DNA of 64,000 nucleotides from LC029 sp036676475 (lineage in GTDB: Bacteria; Bacillota; Bacilli; Aneurinibacillales; RAOX-1), in contig JAKFCU010000102.1 in NCBI GenBank assembly GCA_036676475.1, positions 62,001-126,000 of the forward strand, read 5' to 3'. Made by a program: the position numbers and the translations under genes. This document shows positions 16,849-25,790 of this stretch, in pieces. Position 1 is the stretch's first letter; every line of letters starts with the position of its first letter. The notes beneath the pieces are model-generated. The model was not told the origin of the DNA. It made no database searches and was given only the letters and a program-made list of their open reading frames with translations.

Positions 16849-17735
16849 TCTACATTCTGTTTTAATTGGAAAATTTCTACACCAGCTCCTTTCTTCAATT
16901 TATCCAGAACATGTTCAAGAGATCCTACTTGATTTAAGGCAAGCTCACGCTTAATCTCGGTCTTGACCTCATCAAAGTTTCGAATCACTGCTTCTTTTTT
17001 CTTTATCAGTTTAATCACTACATATCCCTTTTCAATAGGGATTGGGGGGCTAATCTCCTCTTCTTTCAGCAGCAAAGCTTGATCGGTGATCTCTTGATCC
17101 ACATCTCCACCTAGAAGAGAGATCCAGCCTAAATCACCTCCGCTAGCCGCCGAATAAATTTCTGTGGATCTTTCTTTGGCTAACGTTTGAAAATCCGCTC
17201 CATTTTTCAACTCCTGAATCACTTGTTCACTCTCCATTTTATTCTTTGAATAAATGGCAGAGACCCTGGCTAATGGAGGTTGATTATATTTTTGTCGATT
17301 GGTCTCATAATATTGGAATATTTCCTGTTCGCTAATATCTATATCCATCGTGGCGATTTTTTCCAAAAGAAGATAATGCCGAAGTTCTTCTTTCCATTCC
17401 TCAGTTTCCCTCTTGGTATCCCCCAAACCCTGGTTTCGATCCATAAATCGTCCATTTAGCTTTTGAAATTCTGCTTCAAGCTCTTGATTCGTAATCGTAA
17501 TTTCGCTTTTTTCGGCTTGTTGGAGGACAACCTGTTGATCAATCATTTTATTTAATACAAGCTGCCCATATTTCCCCTTAAGTTCCCTGGTCCAATCTCC
17601 CTCCGTAATTGTCACATCGCCTACTACAGCGACCTTTCGCGTTCCGAGAAGCTCTGCATACTTCCACCCGAATACGGCCAACAATAGGACCAGAGAACCA
17701 ATCAATCCCCACAACAGCTTTGTATTTCTCATCAT
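16845..17735 (-). CDS. yacD: Membrane-anchored parvulin-type peptidyl-prolyl isomerase (YacD-like)
   Basis: 296 aa. One N-terminal transmembrane segment (about residues 8-26) has no lipobox. A SurA-N-like helical region follows, then a parvulin-like domain (about 150-250) with SGGDLGWISLLGGDVDQ. It probably assists folding of exported proteins on the outer face of the membrane. It lies between hslO and cysK as in other Bacillales. Two adjacent ATGs (17735, 17732) are both possible starts. Confidence 0.88.
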   Translation of the reverse strand: MMRNTKLLWGLIGSLVLLLAVFGWKYAELLGTRKVAVVGDVTITEGDWTRELKGKYGQLVLNKMIDQQVVLQQAEKSEITITNQELEAEFQKLNGRFMDRNQGLGDTKRETEEWKEELRHYLLLEKIATMDIDISEQEIFQYYETNRQKYNQPPLARVSAIYSKNKMESEQVIQELKNGADFQTLAKERSTEIYSAASGGDLGWISLLGGDVDQEITDQALLLKEEEISPPIPIEKGYVVIKLIKKKEAVIRNFDEVKTEIKRELALNQVGSLEHVLDKLKKGAGVEIFQLKQNVD

Positions 17736-17743
17736 GTTTCACC

Positions 17744-18625
17744 TTATTTCTTCACAGCATCTAATAACCGTTCAAGCCTAGACCGATCCACATGATATTT
17801 TTCGTTACAGAAGTGGCATATCATTTCCGCTTCCCCTTTTTCCTCAATCAGGCTCTGAAGCTCACCATGACCTAAACTAATCAACGCATTCTCTATTCGT
17901 TCCTCTGAGCAGTGACAGGAGAATACAATATCTAGCGAACCTAAAAACTCGACATCTTCTTCTCCAAGAATCTTTTGCAAAATCCCTTCTGGCGTGAGAC
18001 CCTCATCAATCATCGTGGATACAGGAGGAATTTGACTTAGCTGTTGCTCAATTTCATAAATATCCTCGTCTTTTAAACCCGGTAACAGCTGAATGACAAA
18101 ACCTCCTGCCGCTTTAATGGAGTTATCCGGATTCACCAGTACCCCTACCCCAACAGCAGAAGGAGTTTGTTCCGATTTAGCAAAATAATAGGTAAAATCT
18201 TCTCCTAATTCTCCGGAAATCAGCTCAACACTCCCATGATAGGGATCTTTTAAGCCGAGATCCTTCGTAACCGTTAGAAACCCTTCTAGTCCAACAGCCC
18301 CAGCGACATCCAATTTCCCTTTAGCATTAAGGGGTAGATGAGTATGGGGGTTAGTAACAAATCCGCGAACTTCCCCTATCGCATTCGCATCAGCCACAAT
18401 CTGGCCAATCGGACCACCACCCTTAATGATGACGGTTAAACGCTCTTTTCCCTTTAACATGGCTCCCATCACAGCGGTAGCTGTTACGGTCCGCCCTAAA
18501 GCAGCACTTGCCGTCGGCCATGTATCCAATCTCTGTCGGCACTCTTCTACTAAATTTGTGGATCGGATGGCAAAGGCTCTAACCTTTCCATTGCGGGACA
18601 GCGCCCGAACCAAATAGTCTTTCAA
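17744..18625 (-). CDS. hslO: Redox-regulated chaperone Hsp33
   Basis: 293 aa. The chaperone domain includes GKERLTVIIKGGGPIGQI. The C-terminal redox switch has four zinc-binding cysteines as CHC (near 237-239) and CHFC (near 270-273). Oxidation releases zinc and activates holdase activity. Its start overlaps the end of coaX by four bases. Confidence 0.96.
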   Translation of the reverse strand: MKDYLVRALSRNGKVRAFAIRSTNLVEECRQRLDTWPTASAALGRTVTATAVMGAMLKGKERLTVIIKGGGPIGQIVADANAIGEVRGFVTNPHTHLPLNAKGKLDVAGAVGLEGFLTVTKDLGLKDPYHGSVELISGELGEDFTYYFAKSEQTPSAVGVGVLVNPDNSIKAAGGFVIQLLPGLKDEDIYEIEQQLSQIPPVSTMIDEGLTPEGILQKILGEEDVEFLGSLDIVFSCHCSEERIENALISLGHGELQSLIEEKGEAEMICHFCNEKYHVDRSRLERLLDAVKK

Positions 18626-19467
18626 ACGTTTCGCCTGCCTTTCAACTCAACATTGCTTTTAACGTTAGGTCTCTGAGCCGTAGTCTTTGCTCCAGCCAAG
18701 AGTTCTTTGTTTCGTTCGTATATGAGCATGAGTCCCTTTAACGTGAGAAAGGGATCTACAATATCTATACTATTGGTTTCTTCTTTTATTAAATTAGAAA
18801 ACCCACCCGTTGCGATCACTTTGGGATTAACATGAAGCTCTGCCTTCATTCTATTTACGATTTCATTTACTTGTCCTACAAATCCATACACAATGCCTGC
18901 CTGCATCGCCACAACCGTATTTTTAGCTAATACGGTTGTGGGCCTTGCAATTTCAATACGAGGAAGCTTAGAGGCCCGGGTGTACAAAGCTTCAGTTGAT
19001 ATACTTATTCCCGGGGCAATAGCTCCTCCAGCCCACTGGCCCTGCTGATCGATATAACAAAAGGTGGTTGCCGTTCCAAAATCGACAACAATTAAGGGTG
19101 GCCCATAATAATGGATGGCTGCCACGGCATTCACAATACGATCAGCACCCACCTCACGGGGATTCTCCGCTTTAATATTCATCCCTGTTTTGACACCAGG
19201 TCCAATAATGAGCGGCTTATGATAAAAGTATTTCTGGCACATACTTTCCAGAGTAAACATCAACGGGGGAACAACTGAAGAGATGATGATTCCTTCGATA
19301 GATGTTGAATTCACTTCCATATCACGAAACAAGCTTTTAATCAGCATCCCGTATTCATCATCTGTTTTGCCCCGCTCAGTAGCGATTCGCCAATGATGTT
19401 TTAATACTTCGCCTTCAAAAACACCTAATACAATATTAGTGTTTCCCACATCTAAGACTAGAATCAT
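18622..19467 (-). CDS. coaX: Type III pantothenate kinase
   Basis: 281 aa of the ASKHA fold. N-terminal VLDVGNTNIVLGVF is the ATP-binding P-loop-like motif, followed by VGADRIVNAVAA and VVDFGTATTFCYID. It phosphorylates pantothenate, the first step of CoA synthesis. ATG 19467 is preferred because GGAGG lies six bases upstream; ATG 19470 lies too close. It sits downstream of nadC and overlaps hslO. Confidence 0.96.
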   Translation of the reverse strand: MILVLDVGNTNIVLGVFEGEVLKHHWRIATERGKTDDEYGMLIKSLFRDMEVNSTSIEGIIISSVVPPLMFTLESMCQKYFYHKPLIIGPGVKTGMNIKAENPREVGADRIVNAVAAIHYYGPPLIVVDFGTATTFCYIDQQGQWAGGAIAPGISISTEALYTRASKLPRIEIARPTTVLAKNTVVAMQAGIVYGFVGQVNEIVNRMKAELHVNPKVIATGGFSNLIKEETNSIDIVDPFLTLKGLMLIYERNKELLAGAKTTAQRPNVKSNVELKGRRNV

Positions 19468-19480
19468 CATACTCCTCCGA

Positions 19481-20335
19481 CTATCTTTTTCTCTGATTCA
19501 AATCTAAACTAATATCCAGTGCTTTTACCGAGTGCGTTAAGGCTCCCACTGAAATGACATCTATACCTGTAGCCGCAATGTCCGTAATCGTATCAAGATT
19601 GATACCTCCTGAGGCTTCGACGATGGCCTGCCCGCCAATAAGTGATACGGCTTCCTCCATTGCCATGATCTCCATATTATCCAACATGATGATATCGGCT
19701 TTAGCTTCTAGAGCCAGTTTAACTTCCGCGATAGACTCAACCTCGACTTCAATTTTCATGGTGTGAGGGATATAGTTCCTAGCCGCTTGAACGGCTTCCA
19801 AGATGCCGCCAGCAGCTTTGATATGATTATCTTTGATCATCACGGCATCATAAAGACCAAACCGATGATTATGTCCTCCACCCATTTTAACTGCATATTT
19901 CTCTAACATACGTAGGCCTGGCGTCGTTTTTCGGGTATCGACCACGCGAACCAGCGGATTTCCCTTTTTTGCCCGGGTCACATACTGATTTGTCATGGTT
20001 GCAATTCCTGACAACCGTTGCAGTAGATTTAAGGCTAGCCGCTCCCCTGTGAGGATCGATTGGGCATTGCCCTGAACCTCCAAAAGTACCGTTCCCGTTT
20101 CGACTTGTTGTCCATCCTGAACTTCTGGACTAAGAATCAATCGAGGATCAATAGCTTCAAAAACAAGCTTGGCAACAGCCATTCCGGCAATCACGCCGCT
20201 GTCCTTGGCATAAATAATTCCTATTGCATCTTCCGTGGGAGATATGGTAGCTTGTGCGGAAATATCCCCGAATCCTATATCTTCATCGATCCATTCTCGA
20301 ATTTGTCGCTTCAGTTTTTCATGATTAATCATCAT
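19481..20335 (-). CDS. nadC: Nicotinate-nucleotide pyrophosphorylase (carboxylating)
   Basis: 284 aa. It contains DIGFGDISAQ near the N-terminus, RVVDTRKTTPGLRMLEKYAV with basic quinolinate-binding residues, and the PRPP-binding region VEVEVES...DIIMLDNM. It converts quinolinate and PRPP to nicotinate mononucleotide, completing de novo NAD synthesis. ATG 20335 follows AAGGAGGAGAG; the upstream in-frame extension overlaps nadB and lacks a site. It overlaps the nadB end by about ten bases. Confidence 0.95.
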   Translation of the reverse strand: MMINHEKLKRQIREWIDEDIGFGDISAQATISPTEDAIGIIYAKDSGVIAGMAVAKLVFEAIDPRLILSPEVQDGQQVETGTVLLEVQGNAQSILTGERLALNLLQRLSGIATMTNQYVTRAKKGNPLVRVVDTRKTTPGLRMLEKYAVKMGGGHNHRFGLYDAVMIKDNHIKAAGGILEAVQAARNYIPHTMKIEVEVESIAEVKLALEAKADIIMLDNMEIMAMEEAVSLIGGQAIVEASGGINLDTITDIAATGIDVISVGALTHSVKALDISLDLNQRKR

Positions 20336-21947
20336 AAATACATCTCTCCTCCTTAACCCCGGCATTGATGGATTGAATGATATGCTTTCTCCAATTGACA
20401 TCGTCTCGCTCAGGGAAATCTAAACGGTAGTGACCTCCCCTGCTCTCTTCTCTTAGAAGAGCCGCTTTGGCTGTCAGCAACGCACATGTCAGTAAATTTA
20501 AATACTCAAATTCAGTAAATTCAGTTGGTTGAGTTTGGAATTGTTCGGATTGTTCCTCCAGTTCCTTTATTGCTTGGGAAAGTCGCCGCTCATCTCGCAA
20601 AAGCCCTACCTGTCGCACCATCCGTTTTTGCAATTCAAGCCGCTTTTCTAAATGCTCCTCATCCATTCTCTTTTCTCTCATCAACGAGTAGGACAATGCG
20701 GACGTATCTATGCTAAATGGTTCAATCTCTTCGATCTTTTTGGATATACGTTTACCAAAAACGATGGCCTCCGATAAGGAGTTGCTTGCCAAACGATTGG
20801 CTCCATGAACCCCCGTACTTGAGACTTCTCCACAAGCAAACAACCGCGGAACGGTCGTTTGCCCCCATTCGTCTGTTTTGACCCCCCCCATCATATAGTG
20901 AGCTGCTGGAGCCACTGGAATCCAATCCGTGATCATATTTAGACCATAGGATAAGCAAACCTGATAAATAGTTGGGAATCGGTGCTTAATCAGTTCTTCT
21001 GATTCATGGGTGATATCTAAATAGACGAAGGTAGATTCGGTTTTCTCCATTTCCGATACAATCGCACGTGCGACTACATCCCGTGGAGCTAAATCTAACT
21101 GCGGATGATATTTTTCCATAAATTGTTCGCCCAAACTATTTCGTAATATGGCCCCTTCTCCTCTTACGGCTTCCGAGATCAGAAAACGCGGAGCACCGGG
21201 ATAACATAACGAAGTAGGATGGAATTGAATAAATTCTACATCTTTCACCTCTGCTCCCGCACGATAAGCCATCGCTATGCCGTCACCCGTTGCTACCATT
21301 GGGTTCGTCGTATAGCGATAAAGCTGACCTGCCCCACCTGTTGCTAATACCGTGGAGTCCGCTTCTATATAGATAAATTGGCCACGTTTCGTATCCTCGA
21401 TCATCGCTCCCGCACATTCTCCAGCCATGGTCACGAGATCAATGGCAAAGTGGTACTCCAGAATCTGAATGCGAGGGTTATTTCTTACCCGCTCCGATAA
21501 TGCCCTTACAATTTCCGCCCCGGTTGAGTCGCCATTAGCATGAAGAATCCTCCTTCGGCTATGTGCTCCCTCTTTGGTCAGCGCCAGTTGATTCCCTTCT
21601 TTATCAAATTGGGTGCCGTATCGAATGAGTTCATATACGCCTTGGGGGCCCTCATTGACTAAAATATCAACTGCTTCACGGGAGCATAAGCCTGCACCTG
21701 CAATTAATGTATCCTCACGATGGAGTGCAGTTGAATCCTTCTCTGTAATAACAGCAGCGATCCCGCCTTGTGCATAATTGGTATTACTCTCTAATAAGCT
21801 TTCTTTACAAATGAGAGTTACTTCCTTATATTCAGCAATTTGCAGAGCAGTATAAAGCCCTGCAATTCCCGAACCAATAATACATACATCTGTCTTTATT
21901 TTTTCCATATCTCGAATCCGAAAATCAAGCAAATAACGTGGAATCAT
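20325..21947 (-). CDS. nadB: L-aspartate oxidase
   Basis: 540 aa FAD enzyme. A short leader precedes the Rossmann motif CIIGSGIAGLYTALQIA near residue 24. The active-site region YAQGGIAAVITEKDS, the FAD contact GGAGQLYRYTTNP and the capping-domain HPTSL follow. It oxidises aspartate to iminoaspartate for NadA. ATG 21947 (MIPRYLL) has AAAGGAA at good spacing. It is the middle gene of nadA-nadB-nadC. Confidence 0.95.
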   Translation of the reverse strand: MIPRYLLDFRIRDMEKIKTDVCIIGSGIAGLYTALQIAEYKEVTLICKESLLESNTNYAQGGIAAVITEKDSTALHREDTLIAGAGLCSREAVDILVNEGPQGVYELIRYGTQFDKEGNQLALTKEGAHSRRRILHANGDSTGAEIVRALSERVRNNPRIQILEYHFAIDLVTMAGECAGAMIEDTKRGQFIYIEADSTVLATGGAGQLYRYTTNPMVATGDGIAMAYRAGAEVKDVEFIQFHPTSLCYPGAPRFLISEAVRGEGAILRNSLGEQFMEKYHPQLDLAPRDVVARAIVSEMEKTESTFVYLDITHESEELIKHRFPTIYQVCLSYGLNMITDWIPVAPAAHYMMGGVKTDEWGQTTVPRLFACGEVSSTGVHGANRLASNSLSEAIVFGKRISKKIEEIEPFSIDTSALSYSLMREKRMDEEHLEKRLELQKRMVRQVGLLRDERRLSQAIKELEEQSEQFQTQPTEFTEFEYLNLLTCALLTAKAALLREESRGGHYRLDFPERDDVNWRKHIIQSINAGVKEERCIYDD

Positions 21948-22067
21948 ACACAAATTCCTTTCATTTAACATAGAGATAAAAAAAAGAAGCACACAATAGC
22001 GAAACTACCACTATTTTATACCTCTTTGTTAAAAGTAACCAGATTTTATTTCCTTCTATTCCTATCT

Positions 22068-23009
22068 CTATGCTTCAAACTCCAGCATACGTTCAAGAGA
22101 AACCCGTGCTGCATCTGCAATATGAGGCGGAACATAGATTTGTGGCTGCATCGTTTCCAAAGCATTAGCTAGCTTCTTTAAATTATTGACCTTCATATTC
22201 GGACAAACAAGATATTTAGAAGCAAAATGAAATTTCTTATGCGGACTGTCCTGCGACAAGCGGTATAACACCCCATCCTCAGTACCTACAATAAACTCAT
22301 CATGTTCGGATTCACGGCAATATTTTAAAATCCCTGTTGTACTTCCAACATAATCACCTAAAGCCACTACTTCGGGACGGCACTCCGGGTGAACAACAAA
22401 CCGGGCATTAGGATGCTCCTGTCTTAGGCGATAAACATCTTCAACAGTTAACTGATCATGGGTATTACAATATCCTTCCCAGATAATCATCTTCTTATCG
22501 GTGAATTGGGAAACATAGTGACCTAAGTTTTTATCCGGTACCCAAATGATTTCTTCTGCATCGATATTTTCAATCACCTTTTTTGCGTTGGAAGATGTAC
22601 AGCATACAAATGTTTCTGACTTGACATCAGCAGATGTATTGATATAGGAAACAACTTTCGCATTAGGATGCTGTGCTTTTAATTTTCTAAGCCCATCCAA
22701 GTTGACCATATCAGCCATGGGACAACCTGCACGCTCATCCGGAATTAAAACCACTTTATCCGGACTTAGAATTTTCGCGCTTTCTCCCATGAAGTGTACC
22801 CCACAAAACAAAATCACGTCCGCATCCGTTTCCTTCGCTTTCTGTGCCAAACCAAAAGAGTCACCTAAGAAATCGGCAATTTCTTGAATTTCTGGACGTT
22901 GATAATAATGGGCCAGGATGATGGCATTTCTTTCTTTTTTGAGTTGGAGGATTCTCTCCTTCAATTCCTGATTTCGTTCTGCTTTTTTTGCAAGTGCTAA
23001 CGCTTCCAT
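22068..23009 (-). CDS. nadA: Quinolinate synthase
   Basis: 313 aa. It condenses iminoaspartate with dihydroxyacetone phosphate using a 4Fe-4S cluster. Conserved elements are LAHYYQRPEIQEIADFLGDS, the first cluster-Cys region LFCGVHFMGE, HPECRPEV and VCPNMKVN. ATG 23009 is chosen because AGGAGGT precedes it; an ATG 21 bases upstream lacks a comparable site. It heads the nadABC cluster inserted between ftsH and coaX, with its own promoter and a possible operator upstream. Confidence 0.96.
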   Translation of the reverse strand: MEALALAKKAERNQELKERILQLKKERNAIILAHYYQRPEIQEIADFLGDSFGLAQKAKETDADVILFCGVHFMGESAKILSPDKVVLIPDERAGCPMADMVNLDGLRKLKAQHPNAKVVSYINTSADVKSETFVCCTSSNAKKVIENIDAEEIIWVPDKNLGHYVSQFTDKKMIIWEGYCNTHDQLTVEDVYRLRQEHPNARFVVHPECRPEVVALGDYVGSTTGILKYCRESEHDEFIVGTEDGVLYRLSQDSPHKKFHFASKYLVCPNMKVNNLKKLANALETMQPQIYVPPHIADAARVSLERMLEFEA

Positions 23010-23051
23010 TTGAGGTTTACCTCCTAACATGCTACCCTTTTTTATGTCTGA

Positions 23052-23080
23052 ATTGTAGACTGATGCTCCCGTTTTGTCAA
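23052..23080 (-). promoter_or_regulatory. nadABC promoter
   Basis: TTGACA (23075-23080), 17 bp, TACAAT (23052-23057) on the minus strand, about 45 bases before nadA. Confidence 0.8.
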
Positions 23081-23110
23081 TGTTAAATTGTTCACAAAGC
23101 GGTTTATTTC

Positions 23111-23133
23111 TGTTGCATCAACATATTGTTGAT
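23111..23133. promoter_or_regulatory. Overlapping palindromes upstream of the nadA promoter
   Basis: TGTTG-CAT-CAACA (23111-23123) overlaps ATCAACA-TAT-TGTTGAT (23117-23133). The pair lies about 30 bp upstream of the -35 and looks like a double operator, possibly for a regulator of NAD synthesis. No regulator is identified here. Confidence 0.45.
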
Positions 23134-23179
23134 TTTAGATATATTAAACTTCGAGTTGGTCGGTTACGTTGTTATATGC

Positions 23180-23219
23180 CAAAGCAAAAGCACCCTATTT
23201 ATAGGGTGCTTTTGCTTTG
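23180..23219 (-). terminator. ftsH terminator
   Basis: A long perfect stem (19 bp) with outer arms CAAAGCAAAAGCACC and GGTGCTTTTGCTTTG lies just past the ftsH stop. Confidence 0.9.
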
Positions 23220-23224
23220 ATCTT

Positions 23225-25093
23225 TTATTCTTCTTTTTTCGTTTGGATTTGCACTTTCACATCTCCATCAACTTTAGGCTCAAATCGGCCTTTTTCAATT
23301 AGTTGCTTAATTTGTTCCGCATCAAGTGTTTCTACTTCCAGCAAGGTTTGAGCAATCAGTTCCAGCTGATCTCCGTGTTTAACTAGAAGTTCTTTGGTGC
23401 GATTATACTGATCTCTGATAATACGTTGAACTTCTTCATCAATCGCTTGAGCTGTATGTTCGCTATAGTCTCGCTCATGTCCAAAATCACGTCCTAGGAA
23501 CACTTGACCTTGGGAACGACCAAACTGCATCGGTCCTAATTTATCACTCATACCAAATTCCGTAACCATACGACGAGCAATTCCAGTTGCCCGTTCAAAG
23601 TCATTATGGGCCCCTGTACTAATTTCATTTAATTTATTCTCTTCCGCGACACGACCACCTAATAACCCTGAGATCTTATCCAACAACTCGGAACGAGAAG
23701 CAAAATAACGATCTTCTTTTGGAAGCATCACGGTATATCCGCCCGCGCTGCCCCGTGGAATAATAGTTACCTTATGAACCATGTCAGCATGTTCCAGATG
23801 GTATCCGACAATGACGTGACCAGCTTCATGGTAAGCTACTAGCTTCTTCTCATAATCACTAATTACCCTGGACTTCTTTGCAGGTCCAGCAATAACGCGA
23901 TCAATTGCTTCATCCACTTCAGGCATTTCAATCTTCTTCTTATTCTTCCGCGCGGCCAACAAAGCTGCTTCATTAAGCAGATTTTCCAAATCGGCCCCGG
24001 TAAAACCAGGTGTTCTTCGAGCAATAACATCTAAGTCAATTTCTTCACCCAACGGTTTATTGCGAGCATGCACTTTCAGTACAGCCACACGTCCCTTCAC
24101 ATCAGGGCGATCTACCGTTATCTGTCGGTCAAAACGACCTGGACGGAGCAATGCAGGGTCCAAAATATCTGGGCGGTTGGTTGCAGCCACAATAATAATT
24201 CCTTCATTGGCACCGAAACCATCCATCTCAACAAGCAACTGGTTTAAGGTTTGCTCTCTTTCATCATGTCCACCGCCTAATCCGGCACCACGCTGACGTC
24301 CAACAGCATCAATTTCATCGATAAAAATAATACATGGGGCATTCTTCTTTGCATTTTCGAACAAATCTCTAACCCGAGAAGCTCCGACACCGACAAACAT
24401 CTCCACGAAATCAGAACCGCTGATGCTAAAGAATGGTACTCCTGCTTCCCCTGCTACTGCTCTTGCCAATAAGGTTTTACCTGTTCCCGGAGGTCCAACA
24501 AGCAGTACCCCTTTTGGTATTCGGGCACCCAACTGACTAAACTTACGAGGATCCTTCAAGAAATGTACAACTTCTTCAAGCTCTGCCTTTTCTTCATCGG
24601 CACCAGCCACATCGTTAAATGTAACTTTTTTCTTTTCATCATTGTATAGCTTCGCTTTACTTTTCCCAAAATTCATTACACGGCTTCCGCCGCCTTGAGC
24701 TTGGTTTAATAGGAAAAAGAAAAGAATGAAGATAATGACAAAAGGAATAATGGACGTAAGAAAAGTCAACCATACTGAATCACCTTTCTGTTCAGCATAC
24801 GTTTCCTTTTCCAGTTTAGCCGCTTCGATCTTTTGTAATAAGTCCGTGTTATTATAAAGCGGACCGTTAGTATAAAACACCTCACCAGTCTTCAGCTTTC
24901 CCTCAACATAGTATGTACCACTATCAGGACGGATAAGAATCTCAGCAACTTCCCCACTATCCAGGTGCTTCCTGAATTCGTTGTAAGGCATTTTTGATGT
25001 TTCAGTACCTTGGTTCGCTATAAAATTCACGATACCAACGGTAACTAGAAAAATAAGCAAATAAAAACCTGTATTACGGAAAAACCGATTCAT
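23225..25093 (-). CDS. ftsH: ATP-dependent zinc metalloprotease FtsH
   Basis: 622 aa. Two transmembrane segments (near residues 6-26 and 110-130) flank an extracytoplasmic domain. The AAA module has Walker A GPPGTGKT near 200, Walker B CIIFIDEIDAVG and second-region-of-homology TNRPDILDPALLRPGRFD. The protease motif HEAGH lies near 420. It degrades membrane and regulatory proteins, and in Bacillus also affects sporulation. ATG 25093 follows GAGGAGGTCAGGG. It follows hpt as in B. subtilis; the tilS-hpt-ftsH set shares upstream promoters. Confidence 0.97.
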   Translation of the reverse strand: MNRFFRNTGFYLLIFLVTVGIVNFIANQGTETSKMPYNEFRKHLDSGEVAEILIRPDSGTYYVEGKLKTGEVFYTNGPLYNNTDLLQKIEAAKLEKETYAEQKGDSVWLTFLTSIIPFVIIFILFFFLLNQAQGGGSRVMNFGKSKAKLYNDEKKKVTFNDVAGADEEKAELEEVVHFLKDPRKFSQLGARIPKGVLLVGPPGTGKTLLARAVAGEAGVPFFSISGSDFVEMFVGVGASRVRDLFENAKKNAPCIIFIDEIDAVGRQRGAGLGGGHDEREQTLNQLLVEMDGFGANEGIIIVAATNRPDILDPALLRPGRFDRQITVDRPDVKGRVAVLKVHARNKPLGEEIDLDVIARRTPGFTGADLENLLNEAALLAARKNKKKIEMPEVDEAIDRVIAGPAKKSRVISDYEKKLVAYHEAGHVIVGYHLEHADMVHKVTIIPRGSAGGYTVMLPKEDRYFASRSELLDKISGLLGGRVAEENKLNEISTGAHNDFERATGIARRMVTEFGMSDKLGPMQFGRSQGQVFLGRDFGHERDYSEHTAQAIDEEVQRIIRDQYNRTKELLVKHGDQLELIAQTLLEVETLDAEQIKQLIEKGRFEPKVDGDVKVQIQTKKEE

Positions 25094-25235
25094 CCCTGAC
25101 CTCCTCTCACGACAAGACACTCATTTTATTTTATCATAACTAACTATTTGTCCACAACATTACACAGCATCTCCACTTCGCCGAATATGCTTCCTGCTGA
25201 GATGCGACTGTAGTCACCCAGGGGATCAACCAACC

Positions 25236-25781
25236 TTACTTGATTGATCGATATACTTCGGGCTTGAGTATCCCTATATAAGGCAAATTACGGTAGCGTT
25301 CCGCATAATCCAGGCCATAACCTACAACAAACTCATCCGGAACTTCAAACCCGCAATAATCAGATTTGATATCAATCTTCCGGTTATTAGGCTTATCTAA
25401 AAGAGTAATGATTTTTACGCTTTCAGCATTCCTGCGGCGAAGCAAGTCAAGCAAATAGCTTAAAGTCAATCCACTATCAATGATATCCTCTACAAGGATA
25501 ACATGTCTTCCTTCTACACTTGCATCCAGGTCCTTAATGATCCGAACCTCTCCGGATGAAACTGTAGAAGCACCATAGCTGGATACGGCCATAAAATCCA
25601 TTTCCATATGGATCGATATGCGTTTAATCAAATCAGACATAAAAGGAGCAGCACCCTTTAAAACACAAATCACCAAAGGAAATTTATCCTTGTATTCTTC
25701 ACTAATAGTGGACCCTAGCTCAGCAATTTTTGCTTGCAGCTCTTCTTCACTTAAAAGCACATTCTTAATATCGTTGTGCAT
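25236..25781 (-). CDS. hpt: Hypoxanthine-guanine phosphoribosyltransferase
   Basis: 181 aa type I phosphoribosyltransferase with VLKGAAPFMSDLIKRI, the PRPP-binding motif VILVEDIIDSGLTL near residue 98, and DKPNNRK. It salvages hypoxanthine and guanine. It lies 9 bases after tilS; in Bacillus, HprT and TilS also act together to activate ftsH transcription, and the gene order here allows the same link. Confidence 0.95.
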   Translation of the reverse strand: MHNDIKNVLLSEEELQAKIAELGSTISEEYKDKFPLVICVLKGAAPFMSDLIKRISIHMEMDFMAVSSYGASTVSSGEVRIIKDLDASVEGRHVILVEDIIDSGLTLSYLLDLLRRRNAESVKIITLLDKPNNRKIDIKSDYCGFEVPDEFVVGYGLDYAERYRNLPYIGILKPEVYRSIK

Positions 25782-25790
25782 GACTCCCTC

